From: Limosilactobacillus reuteri subsp. reuteri
Lineage (GTDB): Bacteria; Bacillota; Bacilli; Lactobacillales; Lactobacillaceae
DNA length: 64,000 bases
Direction: 5' to 3'
Assembly (NCBI RefSeq): GCF_000016825.1
Contig: NC_009513.1
Coordinates: forward strand, 645,001 to 709,000
Every line of letters begins with the position of its first letter. Within the stretch, counting starts at the first letter, position 1. The translations under genes and the position numbers were made by a program. The notes beneath the pieces were generated by a model. The model saw only the letters and a list, made by a program, of their open reading frames with translations, was not told the DNA's origin and did not search any database. Positions 48,823 to 57,690 of this stretch are shown one piece after another.

Positions 48823-49173
48823 ATGGAAGATAATAAATATCAATATGATGAAAACGGCTTTCGGGAAGATCTAAAAGATGATCCGGATGTTCTTCACCAG
48901 CCAGATGCTGACCGTACACAGCGCGATTTAATAACTCTGGACTATGATGAGACGTTGGCATTTCTTAATGGTGAAAAGGAAGTTAAGACCGTTTATGACT
49001 TTTCAGATGATGTTTTGGAAAAAATAAAAGAAAAATATCCAACCCTAAATGATACACCGATCAATAAAGTAATCATGGAAAAGTATCAGCAGATTTTATC
49101 CGCGCGATACAATGAATCACAAGCAAATAATAAGACGGTGCATACCGATGATAGCGAGGATAATGATGAATAG
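48823..49173 (+). CDS. Hypothetical acidic cytosolic protein
   Basis: 116 residues from the ATG at 48823, preceded by AAGGAG. A start 33 bp upstream overlaps the -10 element and is rejected. The protein is strongly acidic, with no membrane segment or cysteine. The middle part (TLDYDETLAFLNGEKEVKTVYDF and VLEKIKEKYPTLNDTPINKV) looks folded and helical, and the tail is polar (TVHTDDSEDNDE). It has its own good promoter and overlaps the next gene by 8 bp, so the two products are probably made together. I do not recognise the family. Confidence 0.85.
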   Translation: MEDNKYQYDENGFREDLKDDPDVLHQPDADRTQRDLITLDYDETLAFLNGEKEVKTVYDFSDDVLEKIKEKYPTLNDTPINKVIMEKYQQILSARYNESQANNKTVHTDDSEDNDE

Positions 49174-49462
49174 CTTAATAACGTTTATTATTTCAATTGC
49201 CTTTTTAGGATTAGTGATTTGGGAAAATCGTTTGCATAGTCAACTTGGATTTTTGGCAAGTCAACGACCAGATAAAGTTACGAAGGATTTTATCCGAGTA
49301 ATTCGTCAAGAGAAACGCTTGAATTGGATCTTGTGTATCTTAGCAATTATCGTTTTCATGACGACTAGTCGTTACTCAGTTCTATTAATGAGTATTATTA
49401 CAATTATTGAATTGTTATTAGTAACTCGCATGGATCGTGTAAAAAACGAAATGATAGATTAA
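49166..49462 (+). CDS. Hypothetical small membrane protein, coupled to the preceding gene
   Basis: 98 residues from the ATG at 49166, five bases after GAGGA and overlapping the upstream gene by 8 bp. Hydrophobic segments at about 3-19 and 52-86 (the second long enough for two helices) flank a basic, charged cytoplasmic-type loop (HSQLGFLASQRPDKVTKDF, then IRVIRQEKRLN). The basic loop could pair with the acidic partner protein encoded just before it; this is inference from charge only. The function is unknown. Confidence 0.82.
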   Translation: MNSLITFIISIAFLGLVIWENRLHSQLGFLASQRPDKVTKDFIRVIRQEKRLNWILCILAIIVFMTTSRYSVLLMSIITIIELLLVTRMDRVKNEMID

Positions 49463-49631
49463 ATATTATTATAATAGTTAATATTTTAAGAAAGAGTAAC
49501 GTTTTTTAAGAACTATCTAATAATTGCTATACGCATTTAAAAATTAATGGTAAAGTTAGAATTGTGTATTTCACTAATTTATTATTATTTGTTTAGTTTT
49601 TAGGAACTTATTGGGAGGGTGTTTTATTTAT

Positions 49632-51032
49632 ATGAGTAAAAAAAGAACACATCATTCAAATAACCATCGATCTCGTGGCGTTTTTGCAGGAGCAGTTAGT
49701 GCCTTAAGTTTATTAGCAGTAACAACACAAGCAGTTAATGCTGAACAGCTTACTGTTAAGTCTGGTGACACTATTTGGGGGCTTGCAAAACAACATGGAC
49801 TTTCTGTTAGTGCATTAGAACAAGCAAATCCTTCAGTTAAGAAGATAAACGATAGCATCGACTTAATTACGGTTGGTCAACAATTAACGTTGCCTACTGC
49901 TCAACATGATGCTAGCGCTGATTTGAATGCTGATGGTAGTTATACTGTTAAGCCTGGCGACACGCTTAGCTCTATTGCTGATCGTTATAATGTAACGGTT
50001 AGTCAATTAATGGCATGGAATAACCTAAGCACTAATGACTCATTATACATTGGACAACAACTCAGTGTAACAGATCCTGCGATCTCAACTGCTGTAAACG
50101 CACCCGCTGTAAGTGCTCCTGTTGCTCAATCGACAGATGCAACTTCATCGGTTCAGGTTCAAACTTCAGCAGTTGCCTCTGCTTCTGTGCCTCAACGAGA
50201 TGTGGCTAGTAGCCAACCAGCAGGAACTGTTCCTAGTCAAAGTGCTGCCAATAGCAACGCAACTCTTGCAAATAACACAGCTACGGTTGCGACTGGCTCC
50301 TCAGCTGCTAATAGCGTAGCAACTGCAACAGATGCTGCTCAAACTACTACAGCTAATACTGCTTCTACCTCAGCTGAAAATAGTGTTGCACCACAAACGC
50401 AAAACGTTGCGGTTAGTCAGGCTGCTTCAACAGCTGTAAATACGACTGCTTTATATGGACAATCATTTGTTCAAGCAGCACCAGTAGCAAGTCAAGCTCC
50501 ACAATCACAGACTGCTCCAGCATCACAAGCAACGGTTAACGTTCAGAACAGTAATGCTGCTGCTTCACAACAAACAACTGCTGTAACATCACAAACTCAA
50601 CCGCAACAATCACAAGCGGCTGCTAGTCAACCTGCACAGCAAGCAGCAACTACTAATCAAGATTTACAACATGGTTCTGTAGTTAGTCTTGCCACTAAGA
50701 TCGCCAACTCTAATAGTGTTCCGTACGTATGGGGTGGTGAAAGCCTTAGTGGAATGGATTGTTCTGGATTAGTTAAGTATGTTTATGCTAATGCGGAAGG
50801 TAAGCAATTACCACACTATACGGGAGCCCTTGAAAACTGTGTGGACCAACATCCAGTTAGTGAAGCTAAGCCAGGTGATCTTTTGTTCTGGGGTAACCAT
50901 GGTTCAACTTACCATACAGCTATTTATACAGGAAATAATCAATATGTAGCAGCTGCTCACCCTGGAACTAATGTATCGACTTACACGATTAGTTCATACT
51001 TTAATCCAAGTTTTGCCGGAACAGTTAAATAG
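49632..51032 (+). CDS. Secreted LysM and NlpC/P60 peptidoglycan hydrolase
   Basis: 466 residues from the ATG at 49632. A GGGAGGG lies 12 bases upstream; an earlier in-frame TTG at 49611 overlaps that site. Signal peptide with probable cleavage after Ala37. Two LysM domains (about 39-86 and 97-140, each with the SGDT or PGDT core) bind the wall. A linker of about 200 residues is made almost only of Ala, Ser, Thr, Gln, Val and Asn. A C-terminal NlpC/P60 domain (about 350-466) follows, with Cys377 in MDCSGLVKY and His428 in TYHTAIY. A likely DL-endopeptidase in wall turnover. Confidence 0.93.
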   Translation: MSKKRTHHSNNHRSRGVFAGAVSALSLLAVTTQAVNAEQLTVKSGDTIWGLAKQHGLSVSALEQANPSVKKINDSIDLITVGQQLTLPTAQHDASADLNADGSYTVKPGDTLSSIADRYNVTVSQLMAWNNLSTNDSLYIGQQLSVTDPAISTAVNAPAVSAPVAQSTDATSSVQVQTSAVASASVPQRDVASSQPAGTVPSQSAANSNATLANNTATVATGSSAANSVATATDAAQTTTANTASTSAENSVAPQTQNVAVSQAASTAVNTTALYGQSFVQAAPVASQAPQSQTAPASQATVNVQNSNAAASQQTTAVTSQTQPQQSQAAASQPAQQAATTNQDLQHGSVVSLATKIANSNSVPYVWGGESLSGMDCSGLVKYVYANAEGKQLPHYTGALENCVDQHPVSEAKPGDLLFWGNHGSTYHTAIYTGNNQYVAAAHPGTNVSTYTISSYFNPSFAGTVK

Positions 51033-51184
51033 TTCTGATAGATTATTAGAGCTTTTTCATTAGATAGTAACAAAGATGTAACCTAAAAAAGGGTTAACAT
51101 TCTTCTAAGTTCGTGTTATCTTACTTATATTGCAATTCCAGTATTGCTCTAAAAATATTTCACATTTATTGGGGAGTGTTAAAT

Positions 51185-51388
51185 ATGAGTAACAAACATG
51201 AAATTGAAGAAGATTTATACCGTGCACAGTCCCGTTTGGATGATTTATGTAAACAAGAAGGACAGGAAAATACGGGTACGCAGACTGTTACTATTCAACC
51301 AAAGTACGGTGAAGAGATGCAATCTTTACGAGAAGAATGCAGCCAGTTACGGATTATTTTAGAAGCCATGGAAGCTTCTGAAGATTAA
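51185..51388 (+). CDS. Hypothetical small coiled-coil protein
   Basis: 67 residues from the ATG at 51185, behind GGGGAG (51171-51176). An in-frame GTG at 51113 lies in the upstream AT-rich leader and has no site. The protein is acidic, with two helical segments (HEIEEDLYRAQSRLDDLCKQE and SLREECSQLRIILEAMEAS) separated by a Thr/Gln-rich turn, which suggests a helical hairpin. Two cysteines. A terminator follows directly. The family is not recognised. Confidence 0.75.
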   Translation: MSNKHEIEEDLYRAQSRLDDLCKQEGQENTGTQTVTIQPKYGEEMQSLREECSQLRIILEAMEASED

Positions 51389-51406
51389 TAAACTAAAAAA
51401 ATTAAC

Positions 51407-51457
51407 AAAAAGCAGTAAGTGCTAGAAGAAAAAATTTTTTCTGTGCTTACTGCTTTT
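51407..51457. terminator. Bidirectional terminator between the 51185 gene and the lipid kinase
   Basis: AAAAGCAGTAAG (51407-51418) pairs with CTTACTGCTTTT (51446-51457), with an inner AAAAAA/TTTTTT helix. It serves convergent genes on both strands. Confidence 0.88.
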
Positions 51458-51460
51458 AAC

Positions 51461-52408
51461 TTATTTTTCTATTGTTTGCCAAATTGGATATTGACTAATG
51501 TCTAAGGTGAGGTCGATAAAACGATTACCAATCTCTTCTCCATCAGTTTGACTAAATTCTAGTGAAGTAGTTGTGATGTGGAGATTATCGCTTTGGAAGT
51601 GGTGGGCAAATTTTGATTGGTCTAACTTACCCCGGGCTAACTGTAGCAATTGCCAAATTGTCATAGGCCAACCTTTTCGTTCAGCAACGACTAATTCCAA
51701 TGATGGTTTCTTTAATGAAGCATTTGGTGCGACCTTAAATCCGCCACCGATAAATGGATGATTGCTGGTAATTGCGATGTAAGCTTTAGGAAAAATAAAG
51801 CGTTCACGCCCAGATTGAATCATCAAGGTAAAGGGCTCTTGATCATAGATTACTCCAATTGCCTTTTGAAGATAGGTGAAACGCCCGATATGATTTTTCT
51901 TGTGATGAGCCTTGAATGTATTAGCACGACTAACAATTGCCGCGTCAAAACCAATTCCTAAATTATTAAGAAAATAGCCTTCTTCACCCCGAATCGCCTC
52001 ATGATAATGACCAATGTTAATTTTTTGTGGTGCGTCTGCAGTTAAAATTTGATTTAATGCCCTTTGTGGATGCATAGAAATCCCGTAACCGCGGGCAAAA
52101 TCATTTCCTGTCCCGGCAGGAATATATCCAACCGCAAGTGGTTCTTTATTCAATCGCTTGGCCGTCTTCATAAGTCCATTAACAACTTGATGTAGCGTAC
52201 CGTCACCACCAATCGCAATGACAATTGTTGATCCCGCATTATGGGATTGAGCGATTTGACTGGCAAGGTATTCTCCATGATTAGGATACTTAGTTGTTTC
52301 CATGTGATAATCAATTTGTTGTTGATCTAAGACCGGTTTGATTGACGACCATGCCTTTTCTGCATTGCCATTACCAGCATGACGGTTGAGGATGATTGAA
52401 TAATTCAT
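51461..52408 (-). CDS. dagK: Diacylglycerol/lipid kinase (DagK/YegS family)
   Basis: 315 residues from the ATG at 52408, seven bases after AAAGGAGG on the minus strand. A start nine codons further out overlaps that site. Motifs: NRHAGNGNAEKAW at the N-terminus, IAIGGDGTLHQVVNGL (nucleotide binding), YIPAGTGNDFARGYGI, the NNLGIGFDAAIV segment and the C-terminal QTDGEEIG. It phosphorylates diacylglycerol or a related lipid, recycling it for phospholipid or lipoteichoic acid synthesis. Confidence 0.92.
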   Translation of the reverse strand: MNYSIILNRHAGNGNAEKAWSSIKPVLDQQQIDYHMETTKYPNHGEYLASQIAQSHNAGSTIVIAIGGDGTLHQVVNGLMKTAKRLNKEPLAVGYIPAGTGNDFARGYGISMHPQRALNQILTADAPQKINIGHYHEAIRGEEGYFLNNLGIGFDAAIVSRANTFKAHHKKNHIGRFTYLQKAIGVIYDQEPFTLMIQSGRERFIFPKAYIAITSNHPFIGGGFKVAPNASLKKPSLELVVAERKGWPMTIWQLLQLARGKLDQSKFAHHFQSDNLHITTTSLEFSQTDGEEIGNRFIDLTLDISQYPIWQTIEK

Positions 52409-52490
52409 CAATATTCCTCCTTTGAATGGTGCCAAAAAGCAAAAATAATATAATTAATTTAGTATTTTTCTAATGTTCATAAGAAAGTTG

Positions 52491-52524
52491 GAGGCTGAGA
52501 AAAACAAGCGTTTTTCTCAGCCTC
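52491..52524 (-). terminator. Terminator hairpin behind rpoY
   Basis: GAGGCTGAGAAAAAC (52491-52505) pairs exactly with GTTTTTCTCAGCCTC (52510-52524) around a four-base loop. It resembles the hairpin at 8110-8148. The T-run on the minus strand is weak. Confidence 0.75.
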
Positions 52525-52541
52525 TGTTAATGATTAAAAGC

Positions 52542-52754
52542 TTAGAACGTCGTCAACTTAAAGTTAGGGTTTTGCTTTTCGTAAGCAAGGGCCTTTTCAT
52601 CAAGTTGTTCTACAAATTCAATATTGTAGTCAGTGTTGTGTTCAACCATTAAAAGTGCTTCAGCTTCTGAATCAGCTTCAATATACAATGATTGAGTATT
52701 TTCACGAACTGGGCGTTTTGTCTTATCAGCTTGGTAGTATACTTTAAAAGTCAT
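52542..52754 (-). CDS. rpoY: RNA polymerase epsilon subunit RpoY (DUF1447)
   Basis: 70 residues, exactly the family size. MTFKVYYQADKTKRPVRENT, SLYIEADSEAEAL, YNIEFVEQLDEKALAYE and the tail KQNPNFKLTTF match the Firmicute epsilon subunit family. It binds the core RNA polymerase and is found only in Firmicutes. In many relatives it is followed by RNase J1, but here a lipid kinase follows after a terminator. AAGGAG upstream on the minus strand. Confidence 0.93.
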   Translation of the reverse strand: MTFKVYYQADKTKRPVRENTQSLYIEADSEAEALLMVEHNTDYNIEFVEQLDEKALAYEKQNPNFKLTTF

Positions 52755-52889
52755 ACTGTTAAAAACTCCTTAATTAAAGATATTATGCAGTAATTTACTT
52801 TATTATTCTATCACAGATGACCAAAAGTGTCTTAAATTTTCCTAACATGGTATTATTAAATAAAGGTAAAGGCCAACGAGGTGATAGTC

Positions 52890-53366
52890 ATGGTTATATT
52901 CTTAATCTGTATTTTAGCAGCAATAATTGTTATTGCCCTTTATTTAACGATCCATCGCGTATTTCTTAAGCGAGCAACGATGATGGTACAGAAAAATGCT
53001 CAAGATGTTACTGATGCAGCGTTAAATACTAGTTTGAAAGAAATGTTACATTGGAATAAAAATCTGAATTCTCAAATTGTTGCCGATGTTTGGGGAAAAG
53101 GTGTGCTTGCTTTTGAATACCATTTTGATTATAAAAAAGAAAATATTAATCTTGATGATTTCACACGTCAAAAACTAGCAGCAAAACTTGATGAATACGC
53201 AAAACAACATCAGTTAAAGATGGCTCCCAACGCTTCTCAACCGTTTATTATAACCGATTGGTGGAAATATGAGGGGATTTTGCATATCGATATTGCCTAT
53301 TTGATAAATGAAGCAACTGTTGAGTACATTGAAGATTTAGAAAAATTAAATCAAAATAGTAATTAG
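52890..53366 (+). CDS. Hypothetical N-terminally anchored membrane protein
   Basis: 158 residues from the ATG at 52890, behind GAGGTGA; a GTG at 52881 falls inside that site. One N-terminal membrane helix (VIFLICILAAIIVIALYLTI, residues 2-21). A soluble part of about 135 residues with mixed alpha/beta character follows, including FEYHFDYKKENINLDDFTRQK and ITDWWKYEGILHIDIAYLI. It lies between rpoY and def, on the opposite strand to both. The family is not recognised. Confidence 0.8.
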   Translation: MVIFLICILAAIIVIALYLTIHRVFLKRATMMVQKNAQDVTDAALNTSLKEMLHWNKNLNSQIVADVWGKGVLAFEYHFDYKKENINLDDFTRQKLAAKLDEYAKQHQLKMAPNASQPFIITDWWKYEGILHIDIAYLINEATVEYIEDLEKLNQNSN

Positions 53367-53370
53367 TTAA

Positions 53371-53412
53371 AATGGCCGGGAGAAAGTGTGGTTTTCTCTC
53401 GACCATTTTTTG
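53371..53412. terminator. Bidirectional terminator between the 52890 gene and def
   Basis: AAATGGCCGGGAGAAA pairs imperfectly with TTTCTCTCGACCATTT, followed by T. It resembles the other GGGAGAAA-type hairpins at 8110-8148 and 52491-52524. Confidence 0.8.
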
Positions 53413-53418
53413 TAAAAC

Positions 53419-53979
53419 TTAACTAATCATCACTGTATCTGCAGGCGCCTCAAATGGTTGATCTTTATTAATATGATCGTAAAATAGTACCCCATGCAAA
53501 TGGTCAATTTCATGCTGACAAACAATTGCTGGGTAATGCTTTAATCGTACCTTATGCGTTTCACCATTAACGTCTTGATAACGTAATGTGATGCGGTCAT
53601 GTCGTGGCACGTAGCCAGGTACATCTTTGTCAACTGAAAGACAACCTTCACCTTCAGTAAGAGCACCATATTGAACCGATTCACTGACGATTACTGGATT
53701 AATAATAACGTCCTTAAATAAGGGCTTTTCATCTTCATCAGGTGCAGGAACAAGGACAGCAGCCATTTGCTTTGAAACACCAACTTGAGGAGCAGCAAGG
53801 CCAACGCCAGCTCGTAACTTGTATTTTTTACATAATTCAGGATCTTGACTTACTTCTAAGTATTTCATCATATCTTTAGCTAATTTTTGGTCTTCATCAG
53901 ATAGGGGGAATGAGACCTTAGCAGCTCGTTTACGTAAAACGGGATTGCCGTCACGGGTAATATCTTTCATTAAATACAT
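53419..53979 (-). CDS. def: Peptide deformylase
   Basis: 186 residues, type II (Gram-positive) length. All three family motifs are present: [17 protein letters not shown] with the metal Cys, and [10 protein letters not shown] with the metal His pair and catalytic Glu. It removes the formyl group from nascent proteins at the ribosome. The ATG at 53979 is two codons upstream of an alternative, [10 protein letters not shown]. Its upstream region is shared with the divergent pdh operon. Confidence 0.96.
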   Translation of the reverse strand: MYLMKDITRDGNPVLRKRAAKVSFPLSDEDQKLAKDMMKYLEVSQDPELCKKYKLRAGVGLAAPQVGVSKQMAAVLVPAPDEDEKPLFKDVIINPVIVSESVQYGALTEGEGCLSVDKDVPGYVPRHDRITLRYQDVNGETHKVRLKHYPAIVCQHEIDHLHGVLFYDHINKDQPFEAPADTVMIS

Positions 53980-54136
53980 TACTCACTATGCCTCCATATA
54001 AAAATTCAGTCATATTATAGTCTATCATATCTAGCAAAAATTGCTAATTAAGATATATTTTAGTTAAAAATAGTATTTTTAAGCGAAAACGTTTAATTTT
54101 AATAGAAAAGAATAACGTTTTTGTCTATTAAGTTAA

Positions 54137-54173
54137 TGAAAGCGCTTGTATTATTTAGGCAATCGGTTATACT
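54137..54173 (+). promoter_or_regulatory. Promoter of the pdh operon with overlapping cre-like site
   Basis: TTGTAT (54146-54151), a 16-bp spacer and TATACT (54168-54173). TGAAAGCGCTTGTA (54137-54150) matches the cre consensus TGWAARCGYTWNCW except for one base and covers the -35, so CcpA binding would repress. A weaker cre-like sequence stands at about 54084-54097. Confidence 0.7.
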
Positions 54174-54234
54174 ATAAATGTAGGTAAGCAATCGCTTACA
54201 TGATGTTAATTGGATTTGGAAAGGAATGTTGAAT

Positions 54235-55341
54235 ATGGCCAATACCAAAGCTGTCAATTTTGCTGAGATTAAAGCCAATGAAGGGGTACCTTATGCAAAA
54301 CCTGTACAAATTCTTGATAACGACGGAAATGTTGTTAACAAAGAATTAATGGCTAATTTCAGTGATGAATTATTAGTTGACTTAATGAAAAAAATGGTTT
54401 GGGAACGTGCCTTGCATGAACAAACAATGAGTTTCTCAAAGCAAGGTCGGTTAGGTTTTTATGCTCCAACTTGGGGTGAAGAAGCTTCTGAAATGGGAAC
54501 CGCTGCTGCATTTAAGAAGCAAGACTTCCTATTTCCGGCATACCGTGATTTGCCACAATTAATTCAACATGGAGCAACTGTTGCTCAAATGTACTTATGG
54601 TCAAAGGGACACATCAAAGGTAATCTTTTTGATGCACGTGCTCTCCGGCCACAAATCATTATTGGTGCTCAGATGGTCGAAATGGCTGGTGGTGCTCTTG
54701 GAATTAAGAAGAATGGTGAGAAAGACACTGTTGCCTATGCTTACACTGGTGAAGGCGGAAGTTCACAAGGGGATACTTATGAAGGAATGAACTTTGCTGG
54801 TGCATTCCAAGTACCTGGTGTATTTATTATTCAAAATAATGGATGGGCTATTTCGTTCCCACGAAAGCTCCAAACTGAAGCACAAACAATTGCCCAAAAG
54901 GCTGTTGCTGCTGGAATTCCAGGTGTTCAAGTTGATGGAATGGACGTCCTTGCATGTTATGAAGTTGCAAAGGAAGCTCGTGAATTTGCTGCTGCCGGTA
55001 ATGGACCAGTGCTAATCGAAACATTAACATACCGGTTCGGTGCTCACAGTTCAGCAGGTGATGATCCTACTCGTTACCGGACTGAGGATGAAACAAAGCC
55101 ATGGTTTGATAAAGATCCATTGATTCGTCTTCGCAAGTACCTAACGAAAAAGGGGCTTTGGTCTGAAGAAGAAGAACAAAAATATGCTGATGAATGCAAA
55201 CAAAGCTTTAAAGAAGCAATGAAAGAAGCTGACTCAGTAGAACCTGAAAAAGTTAGCGATATGTTGAAACGGACGTTTGAAGTACCAACTCCAGACATTA
55301 AAGAACAAATTAAGAAGTACGAAGAAAAGGAGTCGAAGTAA
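54235..55341 (+). CDS. pdhA: Pyruvate dehydrogenase E1 component, alpha subunit
   Basis: 368 residues from the ATG at 54235, nine bases after GGAAAGGA. An ATG at 54226 touches that site. The thiamine-diphosphate motif runs from YTGEGGSSQGD to QNNGWAIS, with GRLGFYAPTWGEEASEMG before it and the phosphorylation-loop-like RFGAHSSAGDDPTRYR after it. With E1 beta it decarboxylates pyruvate and loads the acetyl group on E2. First gene of pdhABCD. Confidence 0.97.
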   Translation: MANTKAVNFAEIKANEGVPYAKPVQILDNDGNVVNKELMANFSDELLVDLMKKMVWERALHEQTMSFSKQGRLGFYAPTWGEEASEMGTAAAFKKQDFLFPAYRDLPQLIQHGATVAQMYLWSKGHIKGNLFDARALRPQIIIGAQMVEMAGGALGIKKNGEKDTVAYAYTGEGGSSQGDTYEGMNFAGAFQVPGVFIIQNNGWAISFPRKLQTEAQTIAQKAVAAGIPGVQVDGMDVLACYEVAKEAREFAAAGNGPVLIETLTYRFGAHSSAGDDPTRYRTEDETKPWFDKDPLIRLRKYLTKKGLWSEEEEQKYADECKQSFKEAMKEADSVEPEKVSDMLKRTFEVPTPDIKEQIKKYEEKESK

Positions 55342-55343
55342 TC

Positions 55344-56321
55344 ATGGCTAAAAAGACTTATATCAAAGCTATTACTGAAGGTATTGACATCGCTTTAGCC
55401 GAAGATCCTAAGACTTTAGTATTCGGTGAAGATGTTGGTAAAAACGGTGGTGTTTTCCGTGCTACTAATGGGCTTCAAGAAAAATACGGTGTTGATCGAG
55501 TATTTAGTACCCCTCTTGCCGAATCAGGTATTTTAGGAATGTCAATTGGTTTAGTAGCAACCGGCTGGCGTCCAGTCCCAGAAATTCAATTCATGGGTTT
55601 CACCTTTGAAGCAATGGATTCTATCGCTGCCCAAATGTCACGGATGCGTTTCCAATATAATGGAACTAAGCATGCGCCAATTACCATTCGGACTCCTTAT
55701 GGTGGTGGTACTCATACTGCTGAATTGCACGGGGATGATCTTGAAAACTTCTTCGTTGGTATTCCAGGATTACGGGTTGTTGCACCAAGTTCTGCCTATG
55801 ATGCTAAGGGATTAATTATTTCTGCAATTGAAAATAACGATCCAGTTCTTTTCCTTGAAAACCTTCGTCTCTATCGTTCAGTCAAAGGTGAAGTTCCTGA
55901 TGACAAGTATACTGTTCCGTTGGATAAAGCAAATGTTGTTCAAGAAGGTACTGATGTTACAATTATCGCTTATGGTGGTGAAGTATCAGAAGCGCAAAAA
56001 GCTGCTAAGAAATTAGCTAAGGATAATATTTCTGCTGAGATTATCGACTTACGTTCTCTTTACCCGCTTGATACTGACACGATCTTTGAATCACTTAAGA
56101 AGACGCACCGAGTAGTTATTGTTCAAGAAGCGCAAAAGATGGCTGGTGTTGGTGCCCAAGTTGCATCAGCTATTTCAGAAGGCGCAATTATGTACCTTGA
56201 TGCTCCTGTTACCCGGGTTGCTGCTCCTAACTCAGTATATCCATTCCCACAAGCTGAAAATGTTTGGCTTCCAGGTGCACGTGATATTGAGGATGCCGTA
56301 CGGGAAGTAATTAATTACTAA
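55344..56321 (+). CDS. pdhB: Pyruvate dehydrogenase E1 component, beta subunit
   Basis: 325 residues, two codon-lengths or less behind pdhA (2-bp gap). Motifs: FGEDVGKNGGVFRATNGL, STPLAESGILGMSIG, and EIQFMGFTFEAMDSIAAQMSRMR. The C-terminal transketolase-type domain contains EIIDLRSLYPLDTDTI and the VVIVQEAQ stretch. It forms the E1 heterotetramer with PdhA. pdhC follows 31 bp later behind an AAAGGGTG site. Confidence 0.97.
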   Translation: MAKKTYIKAITEGIDIALAEDPKTLVFGEDVGKNGGVFRATNGLQEKYGVDRVFSTPLAESGILGMSIGLVATGWRPVPEIQFMGFTFEAMDSIAAQMSRMRFQYNGTKHAPITIRTPYGGGTHTAELHGDDLENFFVGIPGLRVVAPSSAYDAKGLIISAIENNDPVLFLENLRLYRSVKGEVPDDKYTVPLDKANVVQEGTDVTIIAYGGEVSEAQKAAKKLAKDNISAEIIDLRSLYPLDTDTIFESLKKTHRVVIVQEAQKMAGVGAQVASAISEGAIMYLDAPVTRVAAPNSVYPFPQAENVWLPGARDIEDAVREVINY

Positions 56322-56352
56322 AAGTACGGAATAGAAAGGGTGTTAATACGAT

Positions 56353-57687
56353 ATGGCATACATTTTTAGACTACCAGAAATGGGAGAAGGATTAACTGAA
56401 GGTGATGTTGCTTCTTGGCTCATTAAAGAAGGAGAAGCAATTAAAGCTGATGATCCTTTAATTGAAATTCAAACTGATAAATCAACTACTCAATTGGTAT
56501 CTCCAGTTGATGGAACTGTCAAAAAATTATTTGTAAAAGAAGACGACCATGTTGAAAAAGGCGACAAGCTCGCTGAAATTGATGATGGTAAGCCTGGTAT
56601 TAGTACAAACGTCGAAAGTGAAGACGATGATGATGAAACTGATACAGGCAGTGAAGAAGCTACTGAAAGTGAAGAATCCACGGCTCCAGCTGCAGATTCC
56701 CCTTCAGAAGATAATTCTTCAAAAGGTAGAGTAGCCCCACTTGCAGAACCAAATAAGCTTGTAATGGCAATGCCTTCTGTTCGTCAATATGCCCGTGATA
56801 AGGGTGTTGATATTTCACTTGTTCAACCAAGTGGTAACCACGGTCAAGTTCTTAAAGAGGATATTGATAACTTTAATGGGGCAGCTGCTCCAGCTAAGGA
56901 AGAAAAGAGTGCGGCTACGTCAGCTAAGACTGCTCCTGTTGCGGCTAAGACCGCTGGTAATACAATCAAGCCATGGAATGCTGACCTTGAAGAACGTGAA
57001 CCAATGTCTAATATGCGGAAGATTATCGCTAAGACTACTCGTGAATCAAAGGATATCTCACCACATGTTACATCATTTGATGAAGTTGAAGTATCTGCTC
57101 TAATGGCTAGTCGCAAGAAGTACAAGGCAGTTGCTGCAGAACAAGATATTCACTTGACTTTCTTGCCATACATTGTTAAGGCCTTAGTTGCCACATGCAA
57201 GAAGTTCCCAGAACTAAATGCTTCAATTGATGATTCTACTCAAGAAATTGTTTACAAGCACTACTACAATGTTGGGATCCTTACAAACACTGACCACGGT
57301 CTCTATAATCCAAATATTAAGAATGCAGATTCTAAGAGCATGTTTGAGATTGCAAAAGAAATTACTGAAAATACTCAGGCAGCCTTTGATAACAAGCTAA
57401 GTCCAGAATCAATGGCTGGTCGGACTATCAGTATCAGTAATATTGGTTCAATTGGCGGTGGCTGGTTCACCCCTGTTATCAACCAACCAGATGTTGCTAT
57501 TCTTGGTGTTGGTCGAATTGACAAGGAACCATACGTTAACGAAGATGGTGAAATTGTTGTTGGTCGAATGATGAAGTTATCATTGACTTACGATCACCGT
57601 TTAATTGATGGTGGACTTGCACAACATGCATTGAACTACATGAACAAGTTATTACATGATCCAGAATTATTGATGATGGAGGGCTAG
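56353..57687 (+). CDS. pdhC: Dihydrolipoamide acetyltransferase (E2)
   Basis: 444 residues. It has one N-terminal lipoyl domain with the lipoylated Lys43 (QTDKSTT), then an acidic linker of about 50 residues rich in Glu, Asp and Ser (about 93-130). The E1/E3-binding domain lies at about 138-172 ([14 protein letters not shown]), an Ala/Lys-rich linker follows, and the catalytic domain occupies about 210-444 with the active [10 protein letters not shown]. It transfers acetyl groups to CoA and forms the core of the complex. Single lipoyl domain, as in other Gram-positive E2 proteins. Confidence 0.97.
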   Translation: MAYIFRLPEMGEGLTEGDVASWLIKEGEAIKADDPLIEIQTDKSTTQLVSPVDGTVKKLFVKEDDHVEKGDKLAEIDDGKPGISTNVESEDDDDETDTGSEEATESEESTAPAADSPSEDNSSKGRVAPLAEPNKLVMAMPSVRQYARDKGVDISLVQPSGNHGQVLKEDIDNFNGAAAPAKEEKSAATSAKTAPVAAKTAGNTIKPWNADLEEREPMSNMRKIIAKTTRESKDISPHVTSFDEVEVSALMASRKKYKAVAAEQDIHLTFLPYIVKALVATCKKFPELNASIDDSTQEIVYKHYYNVGILTNTDHGLYNPNIKNADSKSMFEIAKEITENTQAAFDNKLSPESMAGRTISISNIGSIGGGWFTPVINQPDVAILGVGRIDKEPYVNEDGEIVVGRMMKLSLTYDHRLIDGGLAQHALNYMNKLLHDPELLMMEG

Positions 57688-57690
57688 ATA

